From Spirochaetae bacterium HGW-Spirochaetae-3 (GTDB taxonomy: Bacteria > Spirochaetota > Spirochaetia > Treponematales > UBA12059): a DNA stretch of 64,000 nucleotides. Shown here one piece after another: positions 1 through 9,359 of the stretch. Each line of letters starts with the position of its first letter. Position 1 is the first letter of the stretch. The notes below the pieces were generated by a model. That model did no database searches. It worked only from the letters and a program-made list of their open reading frames with translations, and had not been told where the DNA came from. A program made the position numbers and the translations under genes. The stretch lies in contig PGXV01000009.1 in NCBI GenBank assembly GCA_002839315.1, positions 1 to 64,000 on the forward strand, written 5' to 3'.

Positions 1-162
1 ACTCCTTTGCTTGGAATACAGCGGGCACGCACATGGGAGCCGCGTCGCTTGCTTGTCCGTAAGGTTCGTAACACTAAAGTCGACTTGCGCGAAAGGCGGC
101 TATCGTATAGGATCGGGGTACATGGATGATCCATACCCACCTAGTCGCGCGGGAGGCCGCCG

Positions 163-1404
163 GTGAACGCCTCCATGATCGGCGTAGCCGCCTGTCTCGT
201 CTTGTCAGCGCTTTTTTCTTCCGTTGAAACGGCTTTTACCTCGCTGACCGTCTTCCAGATCGAGTCCCTGAAGCGAAAGGGCCGCGGCGGCGTCATCGTC
301 GAGCGTCTCGCGCGCAAGCCGGACGAGCTCATCTCGACTATCCTCATAGGCAATAATGTCGTCAACCTGACCGCTTCCGCGCTGTCCACCCGCTGGGCCC
401 TGGAGCGCTGGGGCGACTGGTCCATCGGACTGATGACCGGGATCCTTACGCTCGTGATACTCATCTTCGGCGAGGTGACGCCCAAGCGCATCGCGATAGC
501 GCACAACGAGGGCGTAGCCGCCGCGCTGGCGCCCCTGCTTCTCGTCTGCACCTGGCTCTTCAAGCCCTTGGTCATCGTAGTCAACTTCATCAGCTCCCTC
601 GTCACGAGGCTCTTCGGCGACTCCCGCCCCGACTCGATGTCGATGGAAACGATGGTACAGATGATGTCCATCGCCGAGCATATGGGCATCATCGACTACG
701 CCAAGAGCCGTATGGTCAAGAACGTGTTCCGGCTCGGCGCCACCACGGTCCAGGCCGTGATGACGCACCGCATGGACGTATTCAGCCTCGACGCGGCCAC
801 GAGCGCCGAGGACGCCTGCAGGCAGGCTTCCTCGGCGGCGTTCTCCCGCGTGCCCGTGTTCGAGGGCGAGAGCGAGAATATCGTCGGCCTCGTATCGATA
901 CGCGACGCGGTCGTCGAGGTGCTCGCCGGGAACGGCTCCCGGCCGCTCTCCGAGATCATGGGCGAGCCTATCTTCGTACTGCCCAATAAATCCATGGGAG
1001 ACCTCTTCGCGCTATTCAAGAAGCGCCGTGAAACGTTCGCGGTGGTCATCGACGAGTACGGCGGCCTGGCCGGTATCGTGACGATGCGCGATATCGTCGA
1101 GGAGATAGTCGGCGAGATATACGAGGATTCCGGCGAAGAGTCGCGCGAGCGCATCGAGAAGCGCCCCGACGGCAGCTATAAGGTCGCGGGCGACGCCCCG
1201 CTCGCCGTGCTCGCCGAGATATCGGGAGGAGAGCTGCCCTCGCTACCGTACGTTCAGACCGTCGCCGGCTACGTCGCCTGGTCCCTCGACCGCATACCCG
1301 TGCGCGGCGACTTCACCGAGACGCCTCTCGGCTCCTTTACCGTCACGACGGTCGACGCCAACCGCGTCGACTCCGCCGTCTACCGGCCGACCCGGAAAGG
1401 GTAG
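163..1404 (+). CDS. CNNM/CorC-type membrane protein with CBS pair
   Basis: A 413-residue integral membrane protein of the HlyC/CorC (CNNM/DUF21) family, linked in other bacteria to magnesium and cobalt transport or tolerance. The N-terminal half has the DUF21 membrane segments, beginning with a helix that runs into SSVETAFTSL, the family's usual entry. A CBS-domain pair follows at about residues 190-320, seen in VMTHRMDVF and VIDEYGGLAGIVTMRDIVEE. A C-terminal CorC/HlyC domain follows. The GTG start is chosen because GGGAGG lies six bases upstream at 151-156; no ATG fits better. The next gene starts three bases after the stop, so the two are probably cotranscribed. The transported ion cannot be read from the sequence, and the old hemolysin name for this family is not good evidence of toxicity. 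Confidence 0.88.
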   Translation: MNASMIGVAACLVLSALFSSVETAFTSLTVFQIESLKRKGRGGVIVERLARKPDELISTILIGNNVVNLTASALSTRWALERWGDWSIGLMTGILTLVILIFGEVTPKRIAIAHNEGVAAALAPLLLVCTWLFKPLVIVVNFISSLVTRLFGDSRPDSMSMETMVQMMSIAEHMGIIDYAKSRMVKNVFRLGATTVQAVMTHRMDVFSLDAATSAEDACRQASSAAFSRVPVFEGESENIVGLVSIRDAVVEVLAGNGSRPLSEIMGEPIFVLPNKSMGDLFALFKKRRETFAVVIDEYGGLAGIVTMRDIVEEIVGEIYEDSGEESRERIEKRPDGSYKVAGDAPLAVLAEISGGELPSLPYVQTVAGYVAWSLDRIPVRGDFTETPLGSFTVTTVDANRVDSAVYRPTRKG

Positions 1405-1407
1405 GCG

Positions 1408-2535
1408 ATGGCCGGCATCGGCGAGACGGTCAGGCTCCGGATAGAGCGTATCGTTCCGGGCGGGGACGGCATGGGGCGCCTCGACGGCCTGCCCGTCTTC
1501 GTACCGGCGTCGGCGCCCGGAGACCTGCTCGACGCGCGCATCGTCGGCGGGAAACCCGGCTTCCTGCGCGCCGAGATCGCCGGTATCGCCGCGCCGGGAC
1601 CCGGCCGCGTCGCTCCTCCGTGCCCGTACTACGGCGTATGCGGAGGCTGCAACCTCCAGCACCTCTCGTACGAGGCCCAGCTCGAGGCCAAGCTCGGCCT
1701 CGTCCGGGACGCATGGAAGCGATCAGGAGGCCTGGATCGCGTCGATTTCGACGTCGTGGCCTCCGAGCCCTTCGCGTACCGCAACCGAGCCCAGTTCCAC
1801 GTCGACGCCGCGGGGCGGACCTGCTACGCGCGCCGCTCGTCGTCCGAGCTGCTCGAGGTGCGTTCGTGCCCGATACTCGTGGAACCGCTCGAGCGCTGGA
1901 TCGCCGACGGATCCGCCGGAGCCGCGCTCGGGAAAGACCGGTTCGTCGCCTTCGGCTATCGCGATGAGGCCTATATCGAGGGCCGCGATCGCAGGCTTGC
2001 CATCGATATCCTCGGTAAACCGTTCAGCTTCGATATCGGCGGGTTCTTCCAGAGCAACCTGCGCATGGTGGAGCGCCTTGTCCCGGCCGTCTGCTCGGAC
2101 ATGTCAGGCGAGCGGGCCGCCGACCTCTACTGCGGCGTCGGCCTGTTCGGCGCCTTCCTCAAGCGCGGCTTCCCCCGGCTCGTATGCGTCGAGCAGGACG
2201 AGCGGTCGATAGGCTACGCCTGCTCCAACGTCGGCCCCGGCGCCGGGTTTTCGGCGTCCAGCATCGAGGATTGGACCCGCTCGGCGCAGGCGCGCGAGCG
2301 CTTCGATTACGTCGTCGTCGATCCGCCCAGGGCAGGCCTGACGGCAACCGCGCGGGCCTGGCTCGCGGCAGCCCGGCCCGCTTATATAGGGTATGTCTCG
2401 TGCGATCCCGTATCGATGGCAAGGGATGCGGGATTCCTGGTTAAGGCGGGATACGCCGTCGAGAGCGCCTCGCTCTTCGACTTCTATCCCCAGACGTCCC
2501 ACGTTGAAAGCTATGCGCGGTTCCGGCTCGACTAG
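1408..2535 (+). CDS. rlmD: 23S rRNA (uracil-5)-methyltransferase, RlmD/TrmA family
   Basis: A 375-residue SAM-dependent enzyme that methylates C5 of a uracil in 23S rRNA. An N-terminal TRAM-like RNA-binding region covers about residues 1-60. Cysteines 72, 78 and 81 (in CPYYGVCGGC), with a later cysteine in RSCPIL, match the Fe-S ligands of RlmD. The SAM site is seen in DLYCGVGLFG. DPPRAGL and YVSCDP (catalytic cysteine) are the family's C-terminal signatures. The gene follows the CorC-type gene by three bases, and its end overlaps the start of the next gene by 23 bases. RlmC, RlmD and RlmCD share these motifs, so the exact target uridine is uncertain. The family assignment is firm. Confidence 0.88.
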   Translation: MAGIGETVRLRIERIVPGGDGMGRLDGLPVFVPASAPGDLLDARIVGGKPGFLRAEIAGIAAPGPGRVAPPCPYYGVCGGCNLQHLSYEAQLEAKLGLVRDAWKRSGGLDRVDFDVVASEPFAYRNRAQFHVDAAGRTCYARRSSSELLEVRSCPILVEPLERWIADGSAGAALGKDRFVAFGYRDEAYIEGRDRRLAIDILGKPFSFDIGGFFQSNLRMVERLVPAVCSDMSGERAADLYCGVGLFGAFLKRGFPRLVCVEQDERSIGYACSNVGPGAGFSASSIEDWTRSAQARERFDYVVVDPPRAGLTATARAWLAAARPAYIGYVSCDPVSMARDAGFLVKAGYAVESASLFDFYPQTSHVESYARFRLD

Positions 2536-4246
2536 GCCTCGTACCGCGCCCCGCGGCATCGCGTTCAGCGGCCTCGCGCTGTCGATGCTGTTGGCCGCCG
2601 CGCCGTGCTTCGGGCAGGATCCGCCTCCCGATACCATGGCCGAGGCCGATACGCTCTTCCGTTTCCCGGTCGGAGGCGTCGTAACCGCTGGCCCCGTCAT
2701 CGCGGCAGGCCGGGCGTGGCTTCTATCCGATTCCAGGACGCTATACGTACTCACCGTCGACGGCGTGGCGATAGGAAAGCGCGTCCTCCCGGATCGTCGA
2801 GCGCCGTTCATAGCCTGCGACGGATACGGACGAGCCGTCGTATCGGAAGGCTCCGCCGGTATCGCCCTCGTCAACAAGGCGGGGCAGGAGGTCTGGCGCG
2901 CCGACCTCGGCGCGGCGCCCGCTTCCGCGCCGGCCTTCGCGTCTGACGGGCGCGTCTTCGTAGCGGCGGGTACTTCGCTCCTGACCTTCGCGCCCAACGG
3001 CACTCGCCTCTGGCTGGATGCACTCCCGGCCGCCCCCAGCGCGCCCATCGTTATAGGCCCGGGCGGCGGCCCCGCCATAGGGCTTGCGGACGGTTCCGTA
3101 TGCCTGTACCCGCCCGACGGCGGCGTTTCAGCGACGCTGGCTCTAGGTTCGGCCCCCGTAGCGCTCGCGGCCTCGTCCGACAGGCTCGCGGCCGCGCTTT
3201 CTGACGGCCGCGTCGTCGTGTATAGACCCCTGGGCGTCGAATCCGGCGCCGACGAGTTACCCGACGCCGCCCGACTCGGTTCCAGGCCTATCGGGCTAGC
3301 ATATTGCAGCGACGGCTTCTACGCGCTCGGCGCGAACGGGACCCTGCTCGCCATAGACGCGGATGGGCGTGAGCGCTGGAGGATCGACGTCCCGATCGGC
3401 TCGGGGCAGGCGCTGCTCGAGGCCTTCGAGGATAGGGTCGTAGTGCTCACCAAGGCGGCCGTGCGTAGCTACGGCGCCGACGGGGAGATTTATAGGACGT
3501 TACGGCTATCCAACGCCGTGTCTATGCCTGCGATGGCGCCTTCTGGCGCGGTGTTCGCCGGCGGCGCCGACTGGATACTATACGCCTACCGTTTCGAGCG
3601 ACCGTTGTCCGCAGCGGACGCGCCTTCAATCTCGCCGCTCGATTACGAGGCGATAAGCGCCGTCGCCCGCGAGGAATCATACTGGTCTATAGCGCCTTAT
3701 GACGATTCCATCGTGATGGAACGACTCGATTATATTGAAAATTCCATAGGATCGAGTACTATTAGCGGAGAATCGAGGAATTCTTCGTTATACTTAGCCG
3801 CGGTGGCCTTAGGTATGATGGAAGCGCCGTTCGGCTCCGGGCCCGCGGCGGCGGGTCCGTCGCCGCGAGGCCCGTTGCCGCGGATCGCCGCATGCGGTCT
3901 TCTGGGGCGGATGGGCCTGCCGCAGGCGGTGCCGATCCTCGTAGACGTGTTCGAGCGCGATCCGGAGCCGGCGGTACAGGCCGCCGCCGCGCAGGCCGTC
4001 GCGAAGATAGGGTTGGATCCGGAGGGCCGCGCGCTGGGGGCCTTCGCCAGGGCGACGGAACGGCGCCTGGATTCGCGGACGGCGGCGGCCGTGATAGACG
4101 CGATAGACGGCTTATATAGGGCGAGTGGCGCGCTCGACGAGAGGGCGGGCATCCTGGCCCTGGTAAGGATTTTCGGCGGGGATTATCCCCGCGACCTGCG
4201 TTCCAGGGCCGAGAAGGCGCTTCTGCGCGTCTCCAAGGCTAGGTAA
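2513..4246 (+). CDS. Exported beta-propeller (PQQ-like) protein with C-terminal HEAT repeats
   Basis: A protein of 577 residues from the chosen ATG, which leaves a typical signal peptide: arginine-rich start, hydrophobic core and an AAAPCFGQ cleavage region. An open frame extends further upstream to 2393, but that stretch lies inside rlmD and is arginine/serine-rich with no signal peptide. About residues 35-380 hold repeated blades with DG/NG turns and alternating strands, as in PQQ-like or WD-like propellers. The last 170 residues resemble HEAT repeats (PLPRIAACGLLGRMG, AVPILVDVFERDPEPAVQAAAAQAVAKIG). It precedes the P83/100 gene by 23 bases and is probably in the same transcript, which suggests a joint envelope role. 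No catalytic residues are recognisable. The architecture is a fair inference; the function is unknown. Confidence 0.7.
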   Translation: MRGSGSTRPRTAPRGIAFSGLALSMLLAAAPCFGQDPPPDTMAEADTLFRFPVGGVVTAGPVIAAGRAWLLSDSRTLYVLTVDGVAIGKRVLPDRRAPFIACDGYGRAVVSEGSAGIALVNKAGQEVWRADLGAAPASAPAFASDGRVFVAAGTSLLTFAPNGTRLWLDALPAAPSAPIVIGPGGGPAIGLADGSVCLYPPDGGVSATLALGSAPVALAASSDRLAAALSDGRVVVYRPLGVESGADELPDAARLGSRPIGLAYCSDGFYALGANGTLLAIDADGRERWRIDVPIGSGQALLEAFEDRVVVLTKAAVRSYGADGEIYRTLRLSNAVSMPAMAPSGAVFAGGADWILYAYRFERPLSAADAPSISPLDYEAISAVAREESYWSIAPYDDSIVMERLDYIENSIGSSTISGESRNSSLYLAAVALGMMEAPFGSGPAAAGPSPRGPLPRIAACGLLGRMGLPQAVPILVDVFERDPEPAVQAAAAQAVAKIGLDPEGRALGAFARATERRLDSRTAAAVIDAIDGLYRASGALDERAGILALVRIFGGDYPRDLRSRAEKALLRVSKAR

Positions 4247-4269
4247 TCGAAGCCGAGAGGAGAAACGGG

Positions 4270-5886
4270 ATGACAAAACGGATAGGTATAGCGGCGCTCG
4301 CCGCGCTTTGCCTCGCTTTTTCCGCCGCCGCTCTGGATGTGGACGAGACTGAGGTCTCGAGCGCCCAGGGCCAGGCGATCGAGTTTATCAATTATGAAGG
4401 GCCGCATGACGTCATAGAGACCGCGGAGTCCATTCGCGGCATAGGTCGCAGGCTCGGCTCGGCCATCGCGGGCGGTGCTACCCGCTCGGGCGAGATAGGG
4501 CGCTATCACGTCATCCACGCCGTAGATCCATCGGTCCAGGCGGGTTTCGACGCGGATATTATCGTAATAGGCGAAGGCGCGCGCGTCGATCACGTCAAGA
4601 ACCTGCGGCGCATAGTCGCGGGCTTCCTCGAGGGAGCGTATGGGTATTCCGCCAAGGACGCCGACACGCTCGCCGTATTCATTACGATATACAACGCCGT
4701 CTATCGCGGCAAGCTGGATTACTTCGGCGGCAAGTACAAGCCCGTCGTGATGAAGGAGCTGTCGGCCTCGAACGCCGGGCTCTCCGTACGATGGGATGAA
4801 TGGGCCGGTCGTTCCAGGATAGTCATACCGCTGACGAGCCGCGCCGGAACGGGCGTCGTCGGTTCCATCGATACGACTCCGATCACCGACGCGCCTACCG
4901 TCCAGAGCCTCAAGGACGAATCCCCGACCGCCGGCGTCGAAGAGCGCATGGACGTCGTCGACATAAAGGAACGCGGCCAGGACGAGGAAAAGGCCGCTAT
5001 CGCGGCCGAGCGCGACCGCATAGCCCGCGAGGAAACCGCTATTGCCGCAGAGAAGGCGCGCGTAGAAGGGGAAAAGGCGCCCGCTACGGAAACGGCCGTC
5101 GCGACGGGAACCGGTCAAGCCGCCGCGACGGAAGATGCCGCGGTAGCGAGGGGCGGCGATCAGGAGGCGAGCATCGAGGTCTCCGAGAAGGCCCGCGAGG
5201 AGGATGCCGCGGTCGCGGAACGCCAGGTCGCGGAGCGCGAAGCGAAGGTCGAGGCTGACAAGGCGGCCGTCGCCGCCCGCGAGGAGACCGTCGCGGCCAA
5301 GGACGCGGAGATAGCGGCCGATCGCGAAGGCATCGCCGCCGACCAGAAGGGCGTCATCAAGGGCGAGGTCGCCGCGGCCGCCGCCAGGGAAGCCAACGGC
5401 GTCGCGTTGTTCGAGCTGGTCGATCCGGATCGCCCGTTCTCGAGGATTGCGCTCGTCGACCTGAAGACCGGCGAGACCCTCCGCAAGAGCAGCCTCAATA
5501 CGATACGGGCAAACTCGGCCCTCGACGATGGAGACGCCTATCTGGCGGTCGCCGGGCAGGTTACCGGAGCGGGCGGCGCCGTGCGGCTCGTTCGCGTGCC
5601 GAAGGCTGACTATTCCAAGGTCGTTACGGGTACCGAGGACGTCTTCGCCGATACGATGCTCTGGAAGTACGGCGCCTCGGTATTCGCCGTCGTCAAGAAG
5701 GGGTCCGACTGGGCTATCGGCCGCTTCGACCCGGTCTCTCTCGAGCTGAAGGCCAGTTCCGAGCCGGTCAGCCGGTGGACGTTCCTGACCCAGTCGGGAG
5801 GGCGCTTGATTGCGCAGGGACCTGCGGGCGGGTTCCTGTTATTGGAAGCGGAGGCATTGACCACCGCTTCGGAGATAAAGCGGTGA
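4270..5886 (+). CDS. P83/100-family protein
   Basis: A 538-residue exported protein resembling the Borrelia P83/100 antigen family. A Sec signal peptide (MTKRIGIAALAALCLAFSAA) precedes a conserved N-terminal domain beginning VDETEVSSAQGQAIEFINYEGP, at about residues 22-200. The middle, about residues 225-375, is a long stretch of alanine, glutamate, lysine and arginine predicted to form a coiled coil, with repeated EKARVEGEK- and ADKAAVAAREE-like units. The C-terminal 160 residues form a compact domain with strand-rich repeats. GAGAGGAG lies just before the ATG. A strong terminator follows six bases after the stop. The role of the family is not settled even in Borrelia; it is useful here mainly as a lineage marker. 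Confidence 0.82.
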   Translation: MTKRIGIAALAALCLAFSAAALDVDETEVSSAQGQAIEFINYEGPHDVIETAESIRGIGRRLGSAIAGGATRSGEIGRYHVIHAVDPSVQAGFDADIIVIGEGARVDHVKNLRRIVAGFLEGAYGYSAKDADTLAVFITIYNAVYRGKLDYFGGKYKPVVMKELSASNAGLSVRWDEWAGRSRIVIPLTSRAGTGVVGSIDTTPITDAPTVQSLKDESPTAGVEERMDVVDIKERGQDEEKAAIAAERDRIAREETAIAAEKARVEGEKAPATETAVATGTGQAAATEDAAVARGGDQEASIEVSEKAREEDAAVAERQVAEREAKVEADKAAVAAREETVAAKDAEIAADREGIAADQKGVIKGEVAAAAAREANGVALFELVDPDRPFSRIALVDLKTGETLRKSSLNTIRANSALDDGDAYLAVAGQVTGAGGAVRLVRVPKADYSKVVTGTEDVFADTMLWKYGASVFAVVKKGSDWAIGRFDPVSLELKASSEPVSRWTFLTQSGGRLIAQGPAGGFLLLEAEALTTASEIKR

Positions 5887-5891
5887 GTATG

Positions 5892-5925
5892 GGCGGAAGG
5901 CAGAAATGCTTTCCGCCTTTTTTTT
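5892..5925 (+). terminator. Rho-independent terminator after P83/100 gene
   Basis: An 11-bp stem (GGCGGAAGGCA with TGCTTTCCGCC, one G-T wobble) closed by a GAAA tetraloop and followed by eight T residues. It begins six bases after the stop and ends the 163-5886 gene run. Confidence 0.93.
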
Positions 5926-6004
5926 CGGGCATGGCGGTGCGTTAGCTTCGTCGCTAGCGCCTCCGCCCCGCCCGAAAAGCGTTATTGAAAGAGAAGGAGA
6001 CGCG

Positions 6005-7582
6005 ATGACGAGGAACGGGCGATTCAAGGGGCGGTCGGTAGGAGTGGTGGGCGATCTGTCGATCGATGAGCAGCGATACCTATACCGGAAGGCGAGGGAG
6101 CTGAAGGCCGAACTGATGGCCGGGGGTGACGCGGTACGATACCGGATAGCTGATTCCGACTACTCGGCGTACCTCGTATTCCTTGAGAACTCGACGAGAA
6201 CCAGGGAGAGCTTCCGGAACGCGGCGCTATTCCACCGGGTTCGCGCCTCGATGTTCGATGCGGCGAGCTCGTCGTTCGCGAAGAACGAGAGCATGACCGA
6301 CGCTATAAAGATGCTCATCGGCTACGCGCCCGAATCGTGCTTCGTGATACGCTCGAAGCTCGAGGGCGTCTGCGGATGGCTATCCGATTACCTCGGGCCG
6401 TGGGCCGAGCGCAGCGGTTACGCGCGCCCGTCGTTCATAAACGCCGGGGACGGCAAGCACGAGCACCCGACGCAGGAATTCCTCGACGAGTTCAGCTTCC
6501 TCGAACAGCTCCGCTGGGATGATAGCCGTATCCATCTCGCCCTGCTCGGCGACCTGCGGCACGGCCGCACCGTGCACTCGAAGGCCGACGGTCTCCGGGC
6601 GTTCCGGTCCGTAGTCGTCGATCTAGTCGCCCCCCCGGAACTCGCGATGCCCGACGCCTACGTCGAGAAGATGCGCCGTAACGGCTTCGAAGTAAGGGTA
6701 TACGCCTCCATAGACGAGTACCTGGCGTCAGGCGAGGCGGCTGCCATCTGGTACTTTACGAGGCTCCAGCTGGAGCGCATGGGCGAGTCGGTGCTGGAAA
6801 AGGCGCCGATGCTTCGCAAGGCCGTCACCTTCCGCAAGGACATGATGGAAAAGCTGCCCGACGGAACCCGTTTCTACCACCCGCTACCGAGGGACCGCCT
6901 CGCGCCGACGATACCCGCCTTCCTCGACGATACGCCGCTGAACGCGTGGGACGCCCAGTCGGCGAACGGCTACTACACCCGGGCCGCGCTGATGGCGATG
7001 CTTTCGGGCGTAGTCGGCGACGACTTCGATGGCGAGGGACTGCCCGCCGCCGCGGAGGACGAAGCATTCGTGCTGGAGGCGCCCGCGTCTACGAGGACCA
7101 AGCCGGAGTATAAGATCGGCATCAAGCCCGTGGACTCGGGCCTCGTGATAGACCACATAGCGTCCGGGGCGCCTATCGAGGAGATATGGAACCGCATAGA
7201 CAAGATACGGCGCGTGCTAGGGCTCAACCTGCGCTCGTCGCACGGCGTCTACCATACCAATTCGGGCGCCTTCAAGGGCATCGTGTCGGTACCGGACCTG
7301 CTATCCTTCGGCGAGAAAGAGCTGAAGCGCCTGGGCGCCGTAGCCCCGGGCTGTACGCTCAACCTTATCGAGGACCATAGGGTCGCCAGGAAATACCGCC
7401 TCGGCATGCCGCCGCGAATTTATAATTTTGACGATATAGCGTGCCGCAACGATAACTGCGTATCGCACCCGTCGCACCAGGAACATGTAGAAGCGTCCTT
7501 CGTGCGCAAGAGCGGTACCGGCACGTTCGTGTGCCGCTGGTGCGAGCGCGAGCACGACTACTCGGAGATCTGGAGCCTGTAA
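6005..7582 (+). CDS. pyrB: Fused aspartate carbamoyltransferase, catalytic plus regulatory chains (PyrBI)
   Basis: A 525-residue fusion of the catalytic and regulatory subunits of aspartate carbamoyltransferase, which condenses carbamoyl phosphate and aspartate in pyrimidine synthesis. The catalytic part has ENSTRTRESF (carbamoyl-phosphate loop), EHPTQEFLDEF, DLRHGRTVHS and HPLPRDR. From about residue 360 the sequence is PyrI-like and ends in the zinc site, CRNDNC and CRWCE, whose four cysteines are all present. Fused PyrBI proteins are known in Treponema and Thermotoga. The frame stays open to 5906, inside the upstream terminator, so the ATG at 6005 with AGAAGGAG five bases upstream is chosen. 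Allosteric control by nucleotides is plausible but cannot be read from the sequence. Confidence 0.95.
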   Translation: MTRNGRFKGRSVGVVGDLSIDEQRYLYRKARELKAELMAGGDAVRYRIADSDYSAYLVFLENSTRTRESFRNAALFHRVRASMFDAASSSFAKNESMTDAIKMLIGYAPESCFVIRSKLEGVCGWLSDYLGPWAERSGYARPSFINAGDGKHEHPTQEFLDEFSFLEQLRWDDSRIHLALLGDLRHGRTVHSKADGLRAFRSVVVDLVAPPELAMPDAYVEKMRRNGFEVRVYASIDEYLASGEAAAIWYFTRLQLERMGESVLEKAPMLRKAVTFRKDMMEKLPDGTRFYHPLPRDRLAPTIPAFLDDTPLNAWDAQSANGYYTRAALMAMLSGVVGDDFDGEGLPAAAEDEAFVLEAPASTRTKPEYKIGIKPVDSGLVIDHIASGAPIEEIWNRIDKIRRVLGLNLRSSHGVYHTNSGAFKGIVSVPDLLSFGEKELKRLGAVAPGCTLNLIEDHRVARKYRLGMPPRIYNFDDIACRNDNCVSHPSHQEHVEASFVRKSGTGTFVCRWCEREHDYSEIWSL

Positions 7583-7619
7583 AAAAAAGGCCCCCGGGAA
7601 GGCTAGCCTTCCCGGGGCC
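7581..7619 (-). terminator. GC-rich hairpin with U-tract only on the minus strand
   Basis: A near-perfect inverted repeat (15 of 16 bases per arm, one bulged C) starting directly after the pyrB stop. Eight A residues precede it on the plus strand, so the U-tract of an intrinsic terminator exists only for minus-strand transcription. It could block antisense readthrough into pyrB. For pyrB itself it is a stem without a T-run. Confidence 0.75.
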
Positions 7620-7692
7620 GGCGTTGACACGCGTGGCCGCTCTCGCCAGAGTATCGGGCCATAGCCCGGCGCCCTCGCCGGTTGGAGCGCGC

Positions 7693-8562
7693 ATGAACGA
7701 TCGTATCCAGTCCGGGACCCCCGGCGAAGACCTACTGCTATCGCCGCTTACCCTCGACAGGTTCGTCGACGAGGGGATCGTCCTGCCCGGCGGCGGGGCG
7801 ATAAATATCGCCTGGCACCGGGCCCGCGCGGGATCGCCCGCGCGCGTCATGTCTCGCGTGGGTGAAGGCGATCGGCGGCTGTTCGCGTCGTTCCTCGACA
7901 GCCACGGAATACGGTACGACCCTGGCTCCCTAGTCGCCCCGGGTTTATCGGCGTCGATTGATATATCGATAGCTGACGACAGACAGCCGAAGATGGGCAA
8001 CTACGTCGAGGGCGTCTGGTCCGACCTGCGGCTGACGCCCGACGAGGAAGCCACCGTGGCCGGCGCCGCTACGCTGCATTCTGTACTGGTGCCGGCCGTG
8101 ACGCGGGAGATCCACAGGCTGGGAGACGCGGGACGCCTCGACGGCGTAGCGGTCAGCGGCGATTTCCTCGACTACCGGTATTGCGACGAGCGGCGGTTCG
8201 CCGAGACTGTGCGCTTCCTCGACGTCGGTTTCGTCGGATGGCCGGGCGGTCTCGGGGACGCGGAGGTCGCCGGCATGCGCCGCGTCGCCTTCGGGCTGCG
8301 GCGCCTCGTCGTCGTGACGTTCGGCGCTCTCGGCGCGCTCGCGTTCGACGGGGAATCCGGCCGGAGGTCGTTCTTCCCTGCTGAGGCGGTCGCGGTGACC
8401 GGTACGACCATCGGCTGCGGAGACGCGTTCATCGCGGCGTTCCTCGCGGCCAGGCGCCGACGCGCCGGGCTGGAGGCGGCCATGAGGGCGGGGACCCTGG
8501 CGGGCGCCGAGGCTACCGCGTGGCGGCGCGCGCTTCCCGACGAGGCGTACGCGGAACGATAG
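7693..8562 (+). CDS. PfkB-family sugar kinase, FrlD-like
   Basis: A 289-residue ribokinase/PfkB-family kinase that phosphorylates a sugar or sugar derivative with ATP. GGGAINIAWHRARAG near residue 30 is the N-terminal PfkB motif. GCGDAFIAAFLA near residue 240 is the ATP-site motif, with Cys where most members have Ala and the catalytic Asp kept. The segment KMGNYVEGVWSDLRLTPDEEA resembles fructoselysine 6-kinase FrlD (GDYTEGVMADF in E. coli), so a glycated amine is one possible substrate. The ATG at 7693 has GGAG upstream; the frame is open further upstream only through the hairpin. No sugar isomerase, transporter or deglycase gene lies nearby, so the substrate remains a guess. Confidence 0.78.
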   Translation: MNDRIQSGTPGEDLLLSPLTLDRFVDEGIVLPGGGAINIAWHRARAGSPARVMSRVGEGDRRLFASFLDSHGIRYDPGSLVAPGLSASIDISIADDRQPKMGNYVEGVWSDLRLTPDEEATVAGAATLHSVLVPAVTREIHRLGDAGRLDGVAVSGDFLDYRYCDERRFAETVRFLDVGFVGWPGGLGDAEVAGMRRVAFGLRRLVVVTFGALGALAFDGESGRRSFFPAEAVAVTGTTIGCGDAFIAAFLAARRRRAGLEAAMRAGTLAGAEATAWRRALPDEAYAER

Positions 8563-8574
8563 GCTCCGGCCGCC

Positions 8575-9318
8575 TCAGGCCCGCCGCCCCTTCGTCGGAG
8601 CGCCGAGCCGCCTTCGCAGCTCGTACAGGAAAACGCCGGCCGCGACGGAAACGTTGAGCGAGTCGACGTGGCCATACTGCGGAATGGACAGGGCCGCGTC
8701 GCAACGGTCCTTGAGCAGCCGCGACACGCCCGACCCCTCGGCCCCGAGCACGATGGCGACTCGGCCCTGAAGGTCGGCGTCAGGCAGGCTCTGTCCGCCC
8801 ATATCGGCCGCGTAGGTCCAGAAACCGGCTTCTTTGAGGCGTTCCAGCGCGCGCGCCAGATTAGCCACGGTCGCGACGGGCACATAGGCTACCGCGCCGG
8901 CTGAGGACCGCGCTACGGTGTCGGTCTCCTTGGCTGCCCTGCGATCGGGCATCACGACGAGGTCGGCGGCGAAAACGTCCGCCGAGCGTAGTATGGCTCC
9001 CAGGTTATGCGGATCCTCTATATGGTCGAGGATGACGACGAGAGCGCTCTCGGGCAAGTCCTTGGCCAGCCAGGTATCCAGGTCGAGCTCGACGCCGGCC
9101 GGAGCCTCGTCGAGCCGTATGGCCGCGCCCCGGTTATCCGGAGCGACCGCGTCGAGCTCCCTGGCCGATATCGTCGTGGGACGGAGGCCCGATTTTCCCG
9201 CCTGCTCGAGGATCTTCTTTATCCTCGGGCCCGCGGAGGCGACGAACAGGGTGGCGCCCTTGGCCTTGCCGGAGCGTATCAGCTCCTCCATAGCGTGGAA
9301 ACCGGTAATGTAGGTCAT
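8575..9318 (-). CDS. rlmB: 23S rRNA 2'-O-methyltransferase RlmB (TrmH family)
   Basis: A 247-residue SPOUT-class methyltransferase that places a 2'-O-methyl on guanosine of 23S rRNA (G2251 in E. coli). The small N-terminal substrate-binding domain begins TYITGFHAMEELIRSG. The knotted SAM domain carries HIEDPHNLGAILRSAD, LGAEGSGVSRLL and SLNVSVAAGVFLYEL, the three TrmH motifs. No Shine-Dalgarno is present. Instead a TACAAT -10 box at 9325-9330 ends six bases before the ATG, so the mRNA may be leaderless. The gene converges on the sugar kinase with 12 bases between stops. Confidence 0.9.
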   Translation of the reverse strand: MTYITGFHAMEELIRSGKAKGATLFVASAGPRIKKILEQAGKSGLRPTTISARELDAVAPDNRGAAIRLDEAPAGVELDLDTWLAKDLPESALVVILDHIEDPHNLGAILRSADVFAADLVVMPDRRAAKETDTVARSSAGAVAYVPVATVANLARALERLKEAGFWTYAADMGGQSLPDADLQGRVAIVLGAEGSGVSRLLKDRCDAALSIPQYGHVDSLNVSVAAGVFLYELRRRLGAPTKGRRA

Positions 9319-9359
9319 GGGCCGATTGTACCGAAACCCGCGTCCGCGGTATAGCGGTA

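Noticed and set aside
85-111. A possible promoter TTGCGC/TATAGG before the first gene
   Set aside because: The spacing is only 15 bases and the boxes are weak; the first gene may also be cotranscribed with genes outside the window.
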